A stretch of 64,000 bases of DNA from Mycobacterium deserti (GCF_025345615.1 NZ_JAODWD010000006.1:480410-544409), one strand, 5' to 3'; shown: positions 33,367-44,382, counted from the stretch's first letter. The notes: generated by a model not told the origin, from the letters alone. Numbers and translations are program-made.

Positions 33367-34041
33367 CTAGCGCGCGCGACGAGCCAGGCGCTCCGAGTCG
33401 GAGATCAACACGCTCTTGCCCTCCAAGCGGATCCAGCCGCGGTGGGCGAAGTCGGCGAGCGCCTTGTTGACGGTTTCCCGTGAGGCGCCGACCAGCTGAG
33501 CGATCTCCTCCTGCGTCAGGTCGTGCGTGACGCGCAACGCGCCGCCCTCCTGCGTGCCGAACCGCTGGGCGAGCTGCAGCAGCTGCTTGGCCACGCGGCC
33601 GGGCACGTCGGTGAAGATCAGGTCCGCCAGGTTGTTGTTGGTGCGACGCAACCGCCGGGCCAGCACGCGCAGGAGTTGTTCGGAGATTTCCGGACGGTCT
33701 TTGATCCACGCGCGCAGCGCCTCGCGGTCCATCGACACCGCACGCACTTCGGTGATCGTGGTCGCGCTCGACGTCCGCGGGCCCGGGTCGAAAATCGAAA
33801 GCTCACCGAACATGTCGGACGGGCCCATGATGGTGAGCAGATTCTCCCGTCCATCCGGGGAGCGACGACCGATCTTGATCTTCCCCGAGATGATGATGTA
33901 CAGCCGGTCGCCGGGCTCGCCCTCGGCGAAGACCGTATGCCCCCGTGGGAAGTCGACGGGCTGCAATTGCTTCGTCAGCGCGGAGACAGCGCTCGGTTCG
34001 ACTCCCTGGAAGATTCCGGCCCTCGCCAGGATCTCGTCCAC
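33367..34041 (-). CDS. crp: cAMP receptor protein Crp
   Basis: A 224-residue CRP/FNR regulator nearly identical to M. tuberculosis Rv3676. The cAMP pocket FGELSIFDPGPRTSSATTITE, the long dimer helix LLRVLARRLRRTNNNLADLIF, and the helix-turn-helix LTQEEIAQLVGASRETVNKAL are all present. It binds cAMP and controls many genes, including whiB1 and rpfA in M. tuberculosis. The GTG at 34041 gives VDEILARAGIF, the family start. A small membrane protein gene lies upstream on the same strand. Confidence 0.97.
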   Translation of the reverse strand: MDEILARAGIFQGVEPSAVSALTKQLQPVDFPRGHTVFAEGEPGDRLYIIISGKIKIGRRSPDGRENLLTIMGPSDMFGELSIFDPGPRTSSATTITEVRAVSMDREALRAWIKDRPEISEQLLRVLARRLRRTNNNLADLIFTDVPGRVAKQLLQLAQRFGTQEGGALRVTHDLTQEEIAQLVGASRETVNKALADFAHRGWIRLEGKSVLISDSERLARRAR

Positions 34042-34169
34042 GTTGCCCCTCTTAAACTCTCGGGTGATATGACACGCGCCAGCCGACCTCTTACTGGATT
34101 GCGAGATCAGTCTAGAGGTACGCCTCGCCGACGTTGTCGGCATTACGCCTCCAGCGCGACCAGCCCACG

Positions 34170-34502
34170 CTACACACGATTGGCATGTCGAGTCGGCTGA
34201 AATTCAGTATTAGGCCGGTAATGCACATATAGCCGGGTTGGCAAACCTGTGGTAATTGAGTCGACCGCCGTGCCGTTGCGCTCCGGAACACCCGCATGCA
34301 GCCGTTGGTGCAGCCCGTCCAGGGCGTGGCCCATCCCGTCTCGCGCCAGCGTATCGACATCGACGGCCTCAGCTTGCTGGAGAAACTCGGCGACGTCGAT
34401 GGCCGACACGGTATCGCGGTTCATTCCGGATTCCAGTCGCTGCAGCCCGAAGGTTGCCATCATCAGCAACCCCGGAATAAGCGCGACCAGCAACCAAGAC
34501 AC
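34170..34502 (-). CDS. Small membrane protein upstream of crp (Rv3675-type)
   Basis: A 110-residue protein with one N-terminal membrane helix (SWLLVALIPGLLMMATFGL) and a helical, acidic soluble part (VAEFLQQAEAVDVDTLARDG, then HALDGLHQRLHAGVPERNG). M. tuberculosis has a small membrane protein (Rv3675) in the same place between nth and crp, which supports a real gene. The function is unknown. It is divergent from nth by ~95 bases. Confidence 0.7.
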   Translation of the reverse strand: MSWLLVALIPGLLMMATFGLQRLESGMNRDTVSAIDVAEFLQQAEAVDVDTLARDGMGHALDGLHQRLHAGVPERNGTAVDSITTGLPTRLYVHYRPNTEFQPTRHANRV

Positions 34503-34597
34503 AAGGCTGAAGTAAACACGCCGAAGGTCTCAGCGGGATCACGAATTGTCACCGGTCCGCAGCATGGTTGTCCGACGCGCTCAGTACGCTGGCATTC

Positions 34598-35350
34598 GTG
34601 ACCGCGGCAAAGAGTTCCCGCAAATGGGACAGCGAGACCCAACTCGGTCTGACGCGTCGGGCCCGCCGCATGAATCGCGCGCTGGCACAAGCGTTTCCGC
34701 ATGTGTACTGCGAGCTGGACTTCACCAACCCGCTCGAGTTGACGGTCGCGACCATCCTGTCCGCGCAGAGCACCGACAAGCGCGTCAACCTGACCACGCC
34801 CGCGCTGTTCAAGAAGTACCGCACCGCGCGCGATTACGCGCAGGCCGACCGGGCGGATCTGGAAGAACTGATCCGGCCCACCGGCTTCTACCGCAACAAG
34901 ACCAACTCCCTGATCCGACTGGGGCAGGAACTGGTTGAACGATTCGACGGGGAGGTTCCGGCCACCATCGAAGAACTCGTGACGCTGCCCGGCGTCGGCC
35001 GCAAGACCGCCAACGTCATCCTCGGTAACGCGTTCGGCATCCCCGGCATCACCGTCGACACCCACTTCGGCAGGCTCGTCCGGCGCTGGCGCTGGACCTC
35101 GCTCGAGGACCCGGTCAAGGTCGAATTCGCGATCGGCGAGTTGATCGAGCGCCGTGAGTGGACCGACCTCAGCCACCGGGTGATCTTCCATGGCCGCCGC
35201 GTCTGCCATGCGCGCAAGCCTGCATGCGGCGTCTGTGTCCTCGCCAAGGACTGCCCGTCGTTCGGTATCGGCCCCACGGACCCGATGATCGCCGCGCCGC
35301 TGGTCAAGGGCCCCGAAACCGAGCATCTGCTGGCACTGGCCGGTCTCTGA
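34598..35350 (+). CDS. nth: Endonuclease III (DNA glycosylase/AP lyase)
   Basis: A 250-residue base-excision-repair enzyme that removes oxidised pyrimidines. The helix-hairpin-helix LPGVGRKTANVILGNAFG carries the catalytic Lys, GITVDTHFGRL the catalytic Asp, and the C-terminal 4Fe-4S loop is C-x6-C-x2-C-x5-C (CHARKPACGVCVLAKDC). GTG 34598 is chosen; TTG 34568 would extend it ten residues. It heads the plus-strand group nth, TlpA-like protein, Nudix protein and marP, whose genes are close or overlapping. Confidence 0.96.
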   Translation: MTAAKSSRKWDSETQLGLTRRARRMNRALAQAFPHVYCELDFTNPLELTVATILSAQSTDKRVNLTTPALFKKYRTARDYAQADRADLEELIRPTGFYRNKTNSLIRLGQELVERFDGEVPATIEELVTLPGVGRKTANVILGNAFGIPGITVDTHFGRLVRRWRWTSLEDPVKVEFAIGELIERREWTDLSHRVIFHGRRVCHARKPACGVCVLAKDCPSFGIGPTDPMIAAPLVKGPETEHLLALAGL

Positions 35351-35376
35351 GCCCCGCCGGGCGCGATGAAGGTGCG

Positions 35377-36009
35377 ATGAGGACGTCGACCCGCTGGACC
35401 ATCGCGGTGCTGATCGTGGTCGCGGCGCTGACCGCGGGACTGGTCATGCAGCTGCGTGACGACTCCCGGCAGAGCGGCGACGGCCCGACGGCGCGCGACC
35501 GCCGCGACGCGGACACCGCCGAGGCGTTGGCCGGCCCGCGCGCCGACGCGAAGTTACCTCCTTGCCCGTCGCCGCGCGGCGGGCCCGGCACCGCGCGACT
35601 GCGCGGCATCTCGCTCGAATGCGCGGGGGACGGCGCGAGTGTCGACGTCGCGGCGGCTCTCGCTGGCCGGACGGTGGTGCTGAACCTGTGGGCGTACTGG
35701 TGCGCCCCCTGCGCCGAGGAACTGCCCGCAATGGCCGAATATCAGCGCCGGGCCGGGCCCGGTGTGACCGTGCTGACGGTGCACCAGGACGAGAACGAAA
35801 CGGCCGCGCTGCTGCGCCTGGCCGAGCTGGGCGTGCGACTGCCGACGTTGCAGGACGGCCGCCGTCTGATCGCCGCCGCGCTCGCGGTCCCCAATGTGAT
35901 GCCCGCGACGGTGGTGCTGCGCGCGGACGGTAGCGTTGCCGAAATCCTGCCGCGCTCGTTCACTACCGCTGACGAGATCGCGGCGGCGGTAGGACCGAAC
36001 GTCGGATGA
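35377..36009 (+). CDS. TlpA-like membrane-anchored thioredoxin (Rv3673c-type)
   Basis: A 210-residue protein with an N-terminal membrane helix (TIAVLIVVAALTAGLVMQL) and an extracytoplasmic thioredoxin domain whose active site is WCAPC at about residues 108-112 in VVLNLWAYWCAPCAEELPAM. The cis-Pro region is VPNVMPATVVL. It should reduce or exchange disulphides outside the membrane. Two further Cys (PPCPSP, SLECAG) precede the domain. The stop overlaps the ATG of the Nudix gene (ATGA). Confidence 0.92.
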   Translation: MRTSTRWTIAVLIVVAALTAGLVMQLRDDSRQSGDGPTARDRRDADTAEALAGPRADAKLPPCPSPRGGPGTARLRGISLECAGDGASVDVAAALAGRTVVLNLWAYWCAPCAEELPAMAEYQRRAGPGVTVLTVHQDENETAALLRLAELGVRLPTLQDGRRLIAAALAVPNVMPATVVLRADGSVAEILPRSFTTADEIAAAVGPNVG

Positions 36010-36803
36010 TCGAAGGGGCAGTCGCGGTGAGCTGGGTCAGCGACGGGGGTCATCGCCTCGCCCCCGATGCCGCCCCGCCGTGGCTCAAGCCGCTGGTCGA
36101 GAACGCCAAAGACGTCAAGCGTGCGTACCGCAGGCGGGTGCCCGCCGACGTTCTGGCGATGGTGTCGGCGGCGAACGCCAAGGCGGTGATGACCGGTGGT
36201 GGCCGCGACGCCGCGGTGCTCGTGCTGTTCTCCGGTCCGTGGGACAGTCAATCCGGTGGTCTGCCCGACGACGCTGACCTGCTGGTGACGGTCCGGGCCT
36301 CGACGCTGCGCCACCATGCCGGCCAGGCCGCCTTTCCCGGCGGCGCGGCCGATCCGGGCGACGACGGACCGGTGCACACCGCGCTACGGGAGGCCAACGA
36401 GGAGACCGGCCTCGACGCGACCCGCCTGCAACCTCTGATCACGCTGGAGCGGATGTTCATTCCGCCCTCGGGGTTCCACGTCGTACCCGTGCTGGCGTTC
36501 TCCACCGATCCCGGCCCGGTGGCGGTGGTTGACGAGGCCGAGACCGCTATCGTCGCCCGCGTCCCGGTCCGTGCGTTCGTCAACCCGAAGAACCGAATGA
36601 TGGTGTACCGCAGCGACAGAACGCGTCGGTTCGCCGGTCCCGCCTTCCTGCTCAATCAGATGCTGGTGTGGGGTTTCACCGGGCAGGTGATCTCGGCGAT
36701 GCTCGACGTCGCCGGCTGGGCCGAACCGTGGAATACCGACGACATCCGCGAACTCGAGGACGCAATGAGCCTCGTCGGTCATGACGGCGACTGTGCCGAT
36801 TAG
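36006..36803 (+). CDS. CoA-type Nudix hydrolase (Rv3672c-type)
   Basis: A 265-residue Nudix pyrophosphatase. The Nudix helix is HTALREANEETGL, preceded by the CoA-pyrophosphatase signature LLVTVRASTLRHHAGQAAFP and GGAADPGDDG. Family members split CoA or its derivatives into phosphopantetheine and 3',5'-ADP. The extra N-terminal 60 residues (WLKPLVENAKDVKRAYRRRV) occur in mycobacterial forms. The ATGA overlap with the thioredoxin gene and a 14-base gap to marP mark an operon. Confidence 0.9.
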   Translation: MIEGAVAVSWVSDGGHRLAPDAAPPWLKPLVENAKDVKRAYRRRVPADVLAMVSAANAKAVMTGGGRDAAVLVLFSGPWDSQSGGLPDDADLLVTVRASTLRHHAGQAAFPGGAADPGDDGPVHTALREANEETGLDATRLQPLITLERMFIPPSGFHVVPVLAFSTDPGPVAVVDEAETAIVARVPVRAFVNPKNRMMVYRSDRTRRFAGPAFLLNQMLVWGFTGQVISAMLDVAGWAEPWNTDDIRELEDAMSLVGHDGDCAD

Positions 36804-36817
36804 GGTGGGGCTCAACC

Positions 36818-38005
36818 ATGACACCGTCGCAGTGGCTTGACCTCGCCGTACTCGCCGTCGCATTCGTCGCCGCCATCTCCGGGTGGCGGTCCGGGGCGCT
36901 GGGCTCTCTGCTGTCCTTCGTCGGCGTGGTACTCGGCGCCGTGGCCGGTGTGTTGCTGGCCCCGCACGTCGTGGCCAACATCGAGGGACCCCGCACCAAG
37001 CTGTTCGTCACACTGTTTCTGATCCTGGCCCTGGTGGTCGTCGGCGAGATCGCCGGTGTGGTGCTCGGCCGGGCGGTACGCGGCGCCATCCGCAACCGCA
37101 CGCTGCGGGCTTTCGACTCAACGATCGGTGTCGCGCTGCAGATCGTGGCCGTGATGGTCGCGGCGTGGATGCTGACCTACCCGCTGCAGTCGTCGGATCA
37201 GCCGAACCTGGCGGCGGCAGTGCGCGGTTCGCAGGTGCTCAAAGAGGTCGACGATGTCGCGCCGGATTGGCTGCGGTCGGTGCCGACCCGGCTGTCGGCC
37301 CTGCTTGACACCTCCGGCCTGCCCGATGTTCTCGAACCGTTCGGCCGCACGCCGATCGTCGCGGTCGACGCGCCTGACGCCGCGCTGGCTGCCGACCCCG
37401 TCGTCACGATGAGCCGACCCAGCGTGGTGAAGATCCGCGGCGTCGCGCCAGGATGCCAGAAAGTGTTGGAGGGCACCGGCTTCGTGATCGCACCGGGCCG
37501 GGTGATGTCCAACGCGCACGTCGTCGCGGGTTCGGAAAGCGTCACCGTCCAGGCCGACGGGCAGGAGTACGAAGCGTTCGTCGTGTCCTACGACCCCAAT
37601 GCCGACATCTCGATCCTCGACGTCCCCGACCTGCCGTCGGCGCCGTTGCAGTTCGCGCAGGAACCGGCGGTCACCGGCACGGACGCCGTCGTCATGGGCT
37701 ACCCGGGCGGCGGGGACTTCGTTGCGACGCCTGCGCGCGTGCGGGAGGTCATCGAACTCAACGGGCCCGACATCTACCGCAGCACCACGGTGACCCGCCA
37801 GGTGTACACGATCAGAGGCAGTGTCCGCCAAGGCAATTCGGGCGGACCAATGATCGACCGCAACGGCCAGGTGCTCGGCGTGGTGTTCGGGGCCGCCGTC
37901 GACGACGCCGACACAGGGTTCGTGCTCACCGCCGAAGAGGTGTCGCGTCAGCTGGCCAAGGTCGGCAACTCCGAGCGCGTCGCCACCGGTAACTGCATCA
38001 CCTGA
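36818..38005 (+). CDS. marP: Periplasmic acid-resistance serine protease MarP
   Basis: A 395-residue protease. Four N-terminal membrane helices of CvpA type (residues ~5-130) carry a trypsin-like domain outside. The catalytic triad is His in MSNAHVVAG (~234), Asp in NADISILDV (~264) and Ser in RQGNSGGPMID (~342), closely matching Rv3671c of M. tuberculosis. MarP is needed there for pH control in acid and activates the hydrolase RipA. Two Cys (GVAPGCQKVL, ATGNC at the end) can form the disulphide known in MarP. Confidence 0.95.
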   Translation: MTPSQWLDLAVLAVAFVAAISGWRSGALGSLLSFVGVVLGAVAGVLLAPHVVANIEGPRTKLFVTLFLILALVVVGEIAGVVLGRAVRGAIRNRTLRAFDSTIGVALQIVAVMVAAWMLTYPLQSSDQPNLAAAVRGSQVLKEVDDVAPDWLRSVPTRLSALLDTSGLPDVLEPFGRTPIVAVDAPDAALAADPVVTMSRPSVVKIRGVAPGCQKVLEGTGFVIAPGRVMSNAHVVAGSESVTVQADGQEYEAFVVSYDPNADISILDVPDLPSAPLQFAQEPAVTGTDAVVMGYPGGGDFVATPARVREVIELNGPDIYRSTTVTRQVYTIRGSVRQGNSGGPMIDRNGQVLGVVFGAAVDDADTGFVLTAEEVSRQLAKVGNSERVATGNCIT

Positions 38006-38023
38006 TTCACGGTTGGGTCCGGC

Positions 38024-38977
38024 TCAGGTGCCGTACACCTGCGCGAGGAAACGCGACAGCGCCGCGTTGACCGCATCGGGGGCTTCCTCGTGGGCGAAAT
38101 GTCCTGCGCCGGCGACGGATGCGTAGCGGCCATGCGGTGCATAGCGCTGCGTCCGGTACACGGGGTCGGGCAGCACGTAAGGATCGGCGTCGCCGCGCAG
38201 ATGCAGAACCGGCACACTGAGCGGACGCTTCATCGATCGCATGAAACGCCGTCCTTCACCGCGTAGCTGGCTGCGCACTGCCCACCGCTGGTATTCCAGC
38301 GCACAGTGGGCAGCCCCTGGGATCTGGATGGCGCGGCGCATGTGCGCGATGGTCTCCGAATAGTCCTCGGAGGCAAGCCATTTCCCGCCCGCGCGACTGC
38401 GCATCAACCCGTCGAGTTCCTCGGCGTTGTGTCGGGTCAGCGAGCGCTCCGGCCAGATGGGCACCTGATAGCGCAGCATCCACGGCAGCAGCGCGCGGCC
38501 CTGGTCCCGCCGCCGTAGCGCCGAGGCGCGCAGCGCGACAGGATGCGGTGAACTGACGACGGCGATGGATCGGACCACCCGCGGATGCAGCACCGCGGTC
38601 GCCCAGCACACCAGTCCACCGTCGGCGTGGCCGATCAGCGTCGCGGCCTTGTGGCCCAGTGCTCGCACCAGGCCGGCGGTGTCGCCGGCCAGCGTCCAGC
38701 CGTCGTAACCGCGGGGCGGTTTGTCGCTGCCGCCGTAGCCGCGCAGGTCGACCGCCACCACGCGCGCACCGGTCAAGCCGCGCAACTGGTGACGCCACGA
38801 CCACCAGAACGAGCCGAACCCGTGCAGCAGGATGACCAGCGGCCGGTCGATGGCCGGAGTCGAGGTGGCTTCCAGAGCTTCCGCTTCGACGACGTGGAAG
38901 CGAATTCCGTTGGCGTGCACCTCGAGATGACGCCACGGACCGTCGATGCGCACCACCGACGGATCGGGTGGGGGCAT
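38024..38977 (-). CDS. ephE: Alpha/beta hydrolase, epoxide hydrolase-like (EphE)
   Basis: A 317-residue alpha/beta hydrolase. HGFGSFWWSW holds the oxyanion HG motif, the nucleophile is Asp in LIGHADGGLVCW (~119-130), and the terminal His is in AGAGHFAHEEAP. An Asp nucleophile fits epoxide hydrolases or dehalogenases; Rv3670 (ephE) sits at the same place. The cap tyrosines that activate the epoxide are not clearly seen. The start ATG overlaps the stop of the holin-like gene by one base (TAATG). Confidence 0.88.
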   Translation of the reverse strand: MPPPDPSVVRIDGPWRHLEVHANGIRFHVVEAEALEATSTPAIDRPLVILLHGFGSFWWSWRHQLRGLTGARVVAVDLRGYGGSDKPPRGYDGWTLAGDTAGLVRALGHKAATLIGHADGGLVCWATAVLHPRVVRSIAVVSSPHPVALRASALRRRDQGRALLPWMLRYQVPIWPERSLTRHNAEELDGLMRSRAGGKWLASEDYSETIAHMRRAIQIPGAAHCALEYQRWAVRSQLRGEGRRFMRSMKRPLSVPVLHLRGDADPYVLPDPVYRTQRYAPHGRYASVAGAGHFAHEEAPDAVNAALSRFLAQVYGT

Positions 38978-39489
38978 TACCAGCCCGAGGGATCGGCCGT
39001 CGACGCAGGTTTACCGTCGCCCGCCGCGATCGCCGCGCCCTTCCTGTCGTGACCGGGCGTCAGCGCCTCGGGAATCTCCTTGACCGACTCGATGGTCTTC
39101 CGCGGCCCGCGGATGCGGCGCACCTTGAGATAACCCAGCAGGGCCAGGACCGCGGTGACCACCACCATGACCCCGAACACGATCAGGAAGGCCGCCCACC
39201 GCCAGATCCAGGTATCGAGCAGTTCGGCGGCGAAAAAGAAGAAGAAGAAGGTCGAGTAGAACAGCACCACCAGCGCCAGGATGAAGAAGACGCTGCCGGT
39301 GAGGCCCTTCTTCACGTCGCGGGTGATCTCGGCCTTGGCGAGTTCCACCTCGGCACGCACCAGTGTCGACACCTGGGCGGTGGCGTCTTTGACGAGGTCA
39401 CCGATCGACGGATCAACCTTCGGCGCGTGCGGGTCTACCAGCGGTATCGACGTCACGGTGCTCGGCACGCCATTCCTGCGATCGCTCAC
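38977..39489 (-). CDS. Holin-superfamily-III-like membrane protein (Rv3669-type)
   Basis: A ~170-residue protein with an amphipathic N-terminal half (PSIGDLVKDATAQVSTLVRA, then EVELAKAEITRDVKKG) and two membrane helices (TGSVFFILALVVLFYSTFFF and AAFLIVFGVMVVVTAVLALL). This is the actinobacterial phage-holin-like family, but in chromosomes it is not linked to lysis; its role is unknown. GTG 39489 gives the usual VSDRRNG start; ATG 39498 is possible. It is co-transcribed with ephE. Confidence 0.88.
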   Translation of the reverse strand: MSDRRNGVPSTVTSIPLVDPHAPKVDPSIGDLVKDATAQVSTLVRAEVELAKAEITRDVKKGLTGSVFFILALVVLFYSTFFFFFFAAELLDTWIWRWAAFLIVFGVMVVVTAVLALLGYLKVRRIRGPRKTIESVKEIPEALTPGHDRKGAAIAAGDGKPASTADPSGW

Positions 39490-39594
39490 GCAGTTCATGT
39501 TGCCATGCGGCGCATCTCTAATCGATGCCTGGCCGACGATAGACTGACCCGGTTGTCGTCAAGGCAGGTCGGCTCGTCGATAGGGGAGGTTCAG

Positions 39595-40296
39595 TTGAGG
39601 ATGCGCGGCCGCTGCCTCGGCGCACTCGTGGCCGTCGTCGGTCTAGCTCTACTGGCGCCTCTCGGCGTCGCGTCGGGCCAGGCCCCGGTGACCTTGGGCG
39701 GAGGGTCCGGTCTGGTGGTCAACGGGGCGACCATGTGCACGCTGACGACTATCGGCAACGACAACCGCGGCAATCTGATCGGTTTCACCAGCGCGCATTG
39801 CGGCGGTCCGGGGGCCAAGGTCGCAGCCGAGGGCGCCGACAACGCCGACGTCGTCGGCACCATGGTTGCCGGTAACGACGCCCTCGACTACGCGGTGATC
39901 CAGTTCGACCCGGCCAAAGTGCGACCGACCAACAACGTCAACGGATTTCGGATTGACGGCCTCGGCCCCGACCCGCTCGTCGGCGACATCGCCTGCAAAC
40001 TGGGCCGCACCACCGGTTACTCCTGCGGCGTCACGTGGGGACCCGGCGATGAACCGGGCACCTTCATCAATCAGGTGTGCGGACAGCCCGGCGACTCCGG
40101 GGCACCGGTCACCGTCAACAACCGACTGGTCGGCATGATCCACGGCGCGTTCTCCGAGGATCTGCCGACATGCATCGTCAAGTACATCCCGCTGCACACC
40201 CCCGCGGTGAATATGTCGTTCAACACGCAGTTGGCCGACATCACCGCCAAGAACAGGCCGGGAACAGGTTTCGTTCCCGTCGGTGCCGTCGACTGA
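39595..40296 (+). CDS. Secreted trypsin-like serine protease (Rv3668c-type)
   Basis: A 233-residue secreted protease. A signal peptide (CLGALVAVVGLALLAPLGVASG) is followed by a chymotrypsin-like domain with His in GFTSAHCGGPG, Asp in GNDALDYAVIQF, and Ser in CGQPGDSGAPV. Cys pairs (MCTL-AHCG, ACKL-SCGV, VCGQ-TCIV) suggest disulphides. The TTG at 39595 is six bases after GGGGAGG and so is favoured over ATG 39601. Its substrate is unknown. It is divergent from the holin-like gene. Confidence 0.92.
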   Translation: MRMRGRCLGALVAVVGLALLAPLGVASGQAPVTLGGGSGLVVNGATMCTLTTIGNDNRGNLIGFTSAHCGGPGAKVAAEGADNADVVGTMVAGNDALDYAVIQFDPAKVRPTNNVNGFRIDGLGPDPLVGDIACKLGRTTGYSCGVTWGPGDEPGTFINQVCGQPGDSGAPVTVNNRLVGMIHGAFSEDLPTCIVKYIPLHTPAVNMSFNTQLADITAKNRPGTGFVPVGAVD

Positions 40297-40314
40297 TCGC
40301 GCTTGCGAGCCCGG

Positions 40315-42264
<1,950 letters not shown>

Positions 42265-42369
42265 AGGTGTGAGCGTAGTCACCAATCTCGCACCGGAGGT
42301 TGGCAACTCACAGTCCTCTCCGCGGGCGGCGTCTGGCGCGCGTTGAGCGGTCGACTAGCGTCGGTTGCC

Positions 42370-43149
42370 GTGACCGACCCGTTGGCGCCGTTGGCGCAAC
42401 TCTCGGGCGTCGCGGACGCCGGAGAGCAGGCCCGCGAGGCGTTGGGCCGGGCGCACCGGCACCGCACCAACCTCCGCGGGTGGCCCGCGTCGGCCGCCGA
42501 GGCGGCGCTGCGTGCGGCCAGGGCGTCGTCCGTGCTGGACGGCGGCTCATTGCAGTTGTCGGACGACGGCACGGCAGAGCCGGTGCTGGCGGGCGCGCTG
42601 CGCGTCGCCGAGGCGTTGGAGGGTGGTGCGACCTCGCTGATCGGTGTGTGGCAACGAGCCCCACTGCAAGCGATCGCCCGGTTGCATGCGCTGGCGGCCG
42701 CGGATCTGGCCGACGAGGACCACCTGGGCCGGCCCCGGGCGGATGTCGAGGTCAGTCGGCGGTTGTCGCTGTTGGCCGACATCGTCACCGGCGGAACGCG
42801 CGTCGCCGCTCCTGTGCTGGCCGCCGTGGTGCACGGTGAACTTCTCACGCTGGCCCCGTTCGGCACCGCGGACGGCGTCGTGGCCAGAGCGGTCTCCCGG
42901 CTGGTGACCATCACCAGCGGTCTTGACCCGCACGGTCTCGGCGTTCCGGAGGTGTACTGGATGCGTCAGTCGGGCGAATACCGCGCCGCCGCGCGGGGAT
43001 TCGCGTCGGGCACCCCCGAGGGCCTCACTGCGTGGCTCGTCCTGAGCTCGCGCGCGTTGCATGCCGGTGCGCGGGAAGCGCTGTCGATCGCGCAGGCGAC
43101 GCCCGGCACCTCGCCCCAGCAACGCGAAGCGGGCGACGCTCCGAAGTGA
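42370..43149 (+). CDS. Conserved mycobacterial protein (Rv3662c-type)
   Basis: A 259-residue, Ala-rich helical protein: LAQLSGVADAGEQAREALGR, RTNLRGWPASAAEAALRAAR, and ALEGGATSLIGVWQRAP with ARLHALAAADLADEDHLGRP. It matches the Rv3662c family, for which no function is settled; the arrangement of helices is reminiscent of Fic-like proteins but no HPFxxGNGR motif is present. The GTG at 42370 is the likely start; a longer frame upstream is antisense to acs. No membrane segments. Confidence 0.78.
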   Translation: MTDPLAPLAQLSGVADAGEQAREALGRAHRHRTNLRGWPASAAEAALRAARASSVLDGGSLQLSDDGTAEPVLAGALRVAEALEGGATSLIGVWQRAPLQAIARLHALAAADLADEDHLGRPRADVEVSRRLSLLADIVTGGTRVAAPVLAAVVHGELLTLAPFGTADGVVARAVSRLVTITSGLDPHGLGVPEVYWMRQSGEYRAAARGFASGTPEGLTAWLVLSSRALHAGAREALSIAQATPGTSPQQREAGDAPK

Positions 43150-43524
43150 TTCGGCTCGCCGCCCGCTAGCACGGAGGCCGGTTACCAAGCGTGCTTGGTG
43201 GGTTGCGTGGGTTGGCCTCGGCGTCTTGTCGATGCGCTTCGACGGACATCTCCACCCAAAGAGTTGTCGATGTCGTCCGCTTTTCGCAATTACGCAGGCC
43301 CGCAACACTATTGCCTATTCCGCGGCATGTGCTCCGCGTGGGTGCCGGGATCCGTGCTGGGGAGTCCGATTCGGGAGACCGAGCCTTCTCTTCCGGCTCG
43401 ACCTTGGCCTCGTCGGGCTTCCGTGCTTCCTTTGTACTCCGTGACGCTGATCACATCAAGGGCCAACTTCGGCGCGACGCGAGATCGTTACGAACCGGCG
43501 TCAGCTACTACGCGGCGTAGCGCC
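43150..43524. other. 375-base gap with an orphan palindrome
   Basis: The gap lies between two convergent genes, where a promoter is not needed. Apart from the ACCAAGC palindrome at 43184 nothing is recognised. Reading frames exist but have unnatural composition. It may be the remains of a lost regulator gene and its operator. Confidence 0.4.
43184..43199. promoter_or_regulatory. Perfect palindrome ACCAAGCGTGCTTGGT
   Basis: Seven-base arms ACCAAGC and GCTTGGT flank GT. The pattern is like many TetR-family operators, but the site lies between convergent genes and no TetR gene is adjacent. It could also be an RNA hairpin ending the Rv3662c-like transcript, 35 bases after its stop. Confidence 0.45.
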
Positions 43525-44382
43525 TCAGAAGGCGAATCGGCGTAGTAACGAGTAGGTCAGCGCGCCGGCGGCCAGTGCGCTCACTCCGACCGCCGCCGTC
43601 GTTGCCATGGCGGCCCCTGAGGGCGCCGGAATTCGATCGCGCAGCGACACCGGTCTGGTGAATGTCAGCACCGGCCAACCCCGCAGTGCCGCCTCTTTGC
43701 GCAGAGCGCGGTCGGGGTTTACCACAGCCGGGTGGCCGACGATCTCGAGCATCGGCAGATCCGTGACCGAATCCGAGTAGGCGTATGAATGCTCGAGGGC
43801 GTACCCCTCGCGGGCGGCGAGCTGGCGGATGGCCTCCACCTTGCCCTCGCCGAAACAGTAGAACGCGATTTCGCCGGTGTAGCGGCCGTCTTCGACGACC
43901 ATGCGGGTGGCCATCGCGTGGGTGGCGCCGAGCGCGCGGGCGATCGGCGCGACGATCTCCTCGCCAGAGGCCGAGACCACGACCACGTCGCGGCCACAAA
44001 GCTTGTGGTCGGCTATCAAGTCGGCGGCCTCGGCGAAGACCAGGGGGTCGACGATGTCGTGCAATGCCTCGCCGACGATCGACTTGACCTGCTCGACGTC
44101 CCATCCGGTGCACATGTTGGTGACGTAGGACCGCATCCGGTCCATCTGATCGTGATCGGCTCCGGACATCAGGAAGAGGAACTGGGCGTAGGTCGATTTC
44201 AGAACCGCCCGGCGATTGATTAGCCCCTGGTCGAAGAAAGGTTTGCTGAAGGCCAATGTGCTCGATTTGGCTATCACCGTTTTATCTAGATCGAAGAATG
44301 CCGCTGTTCGGACCGACTCAGAGGGGGCGCCGGGAGTTTGCGGTACGGTCGACCGCTCGGCCTCCGGCTGGGATGCGGTCAC
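43525..44382 (-). CDS. HAD-IB family phosphatase (Rv3661-type)
   Basis: A 285-residue SerB-like HAD hydrolase. Motif I is FFDLDKTVIAKSS, motif II is VVVSASGEE, and motif III is GYALEHSYAYSDSVTDLP with the catalytic acidic pair. A C-terminal hydrophobic helix (AMATTAAVGVSALAAGALTYSLL) anchors it to the membrane, as in its M. tuberculosis counterpart. The substrate is unknown. GTG 44382 fits the family length; ATG 44412 would add ten residues. It is divergent from the 6C RNA and Tad operon. Confidence 0.9.
   Translation of the reverse strand: MTASQPEAERSTVPQTPGAPSESVRTAAFFDLDKTVIAKSSTLAFSKPFFDQGLINRRAVLKSTYAQFLFLMSGADHDQMDRMRSYVTNMCTGWDVEQVKSIVGEALHDIVDPLVFAEAADLIADHKLCGRDVVVVSASGEEIVAPIARALGATHAMATRMVVEDGRYTGEIAFYCFGEGKVEAIRQLAAREGYALEHSYAYSDSVTDLPMLEIVGHPAVVNPDRALRKEAALRGWPVLTFTRPVSLRDRIPAPSGAAMATTAAVGVSALAAGALTYSLLRRFAF

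Noticed and set aside
34041..34169. Crp autoregulation site GTGATATGACAC before crp
   Set aside because: The half-sites are two bases too close for the mycobacterial Crp pattern.
36006..36803. Nudix protein with a defective catalytic helix
   Set aside because: Asp at the place of Glu is normal for the CoA-type family; the REANEE core is intact.
38968..39594. Extended N-terminus of the serine protease
   Set aside because: The upstream part is antisense to the holin-like gene, while a signal peptide begins at 39595.
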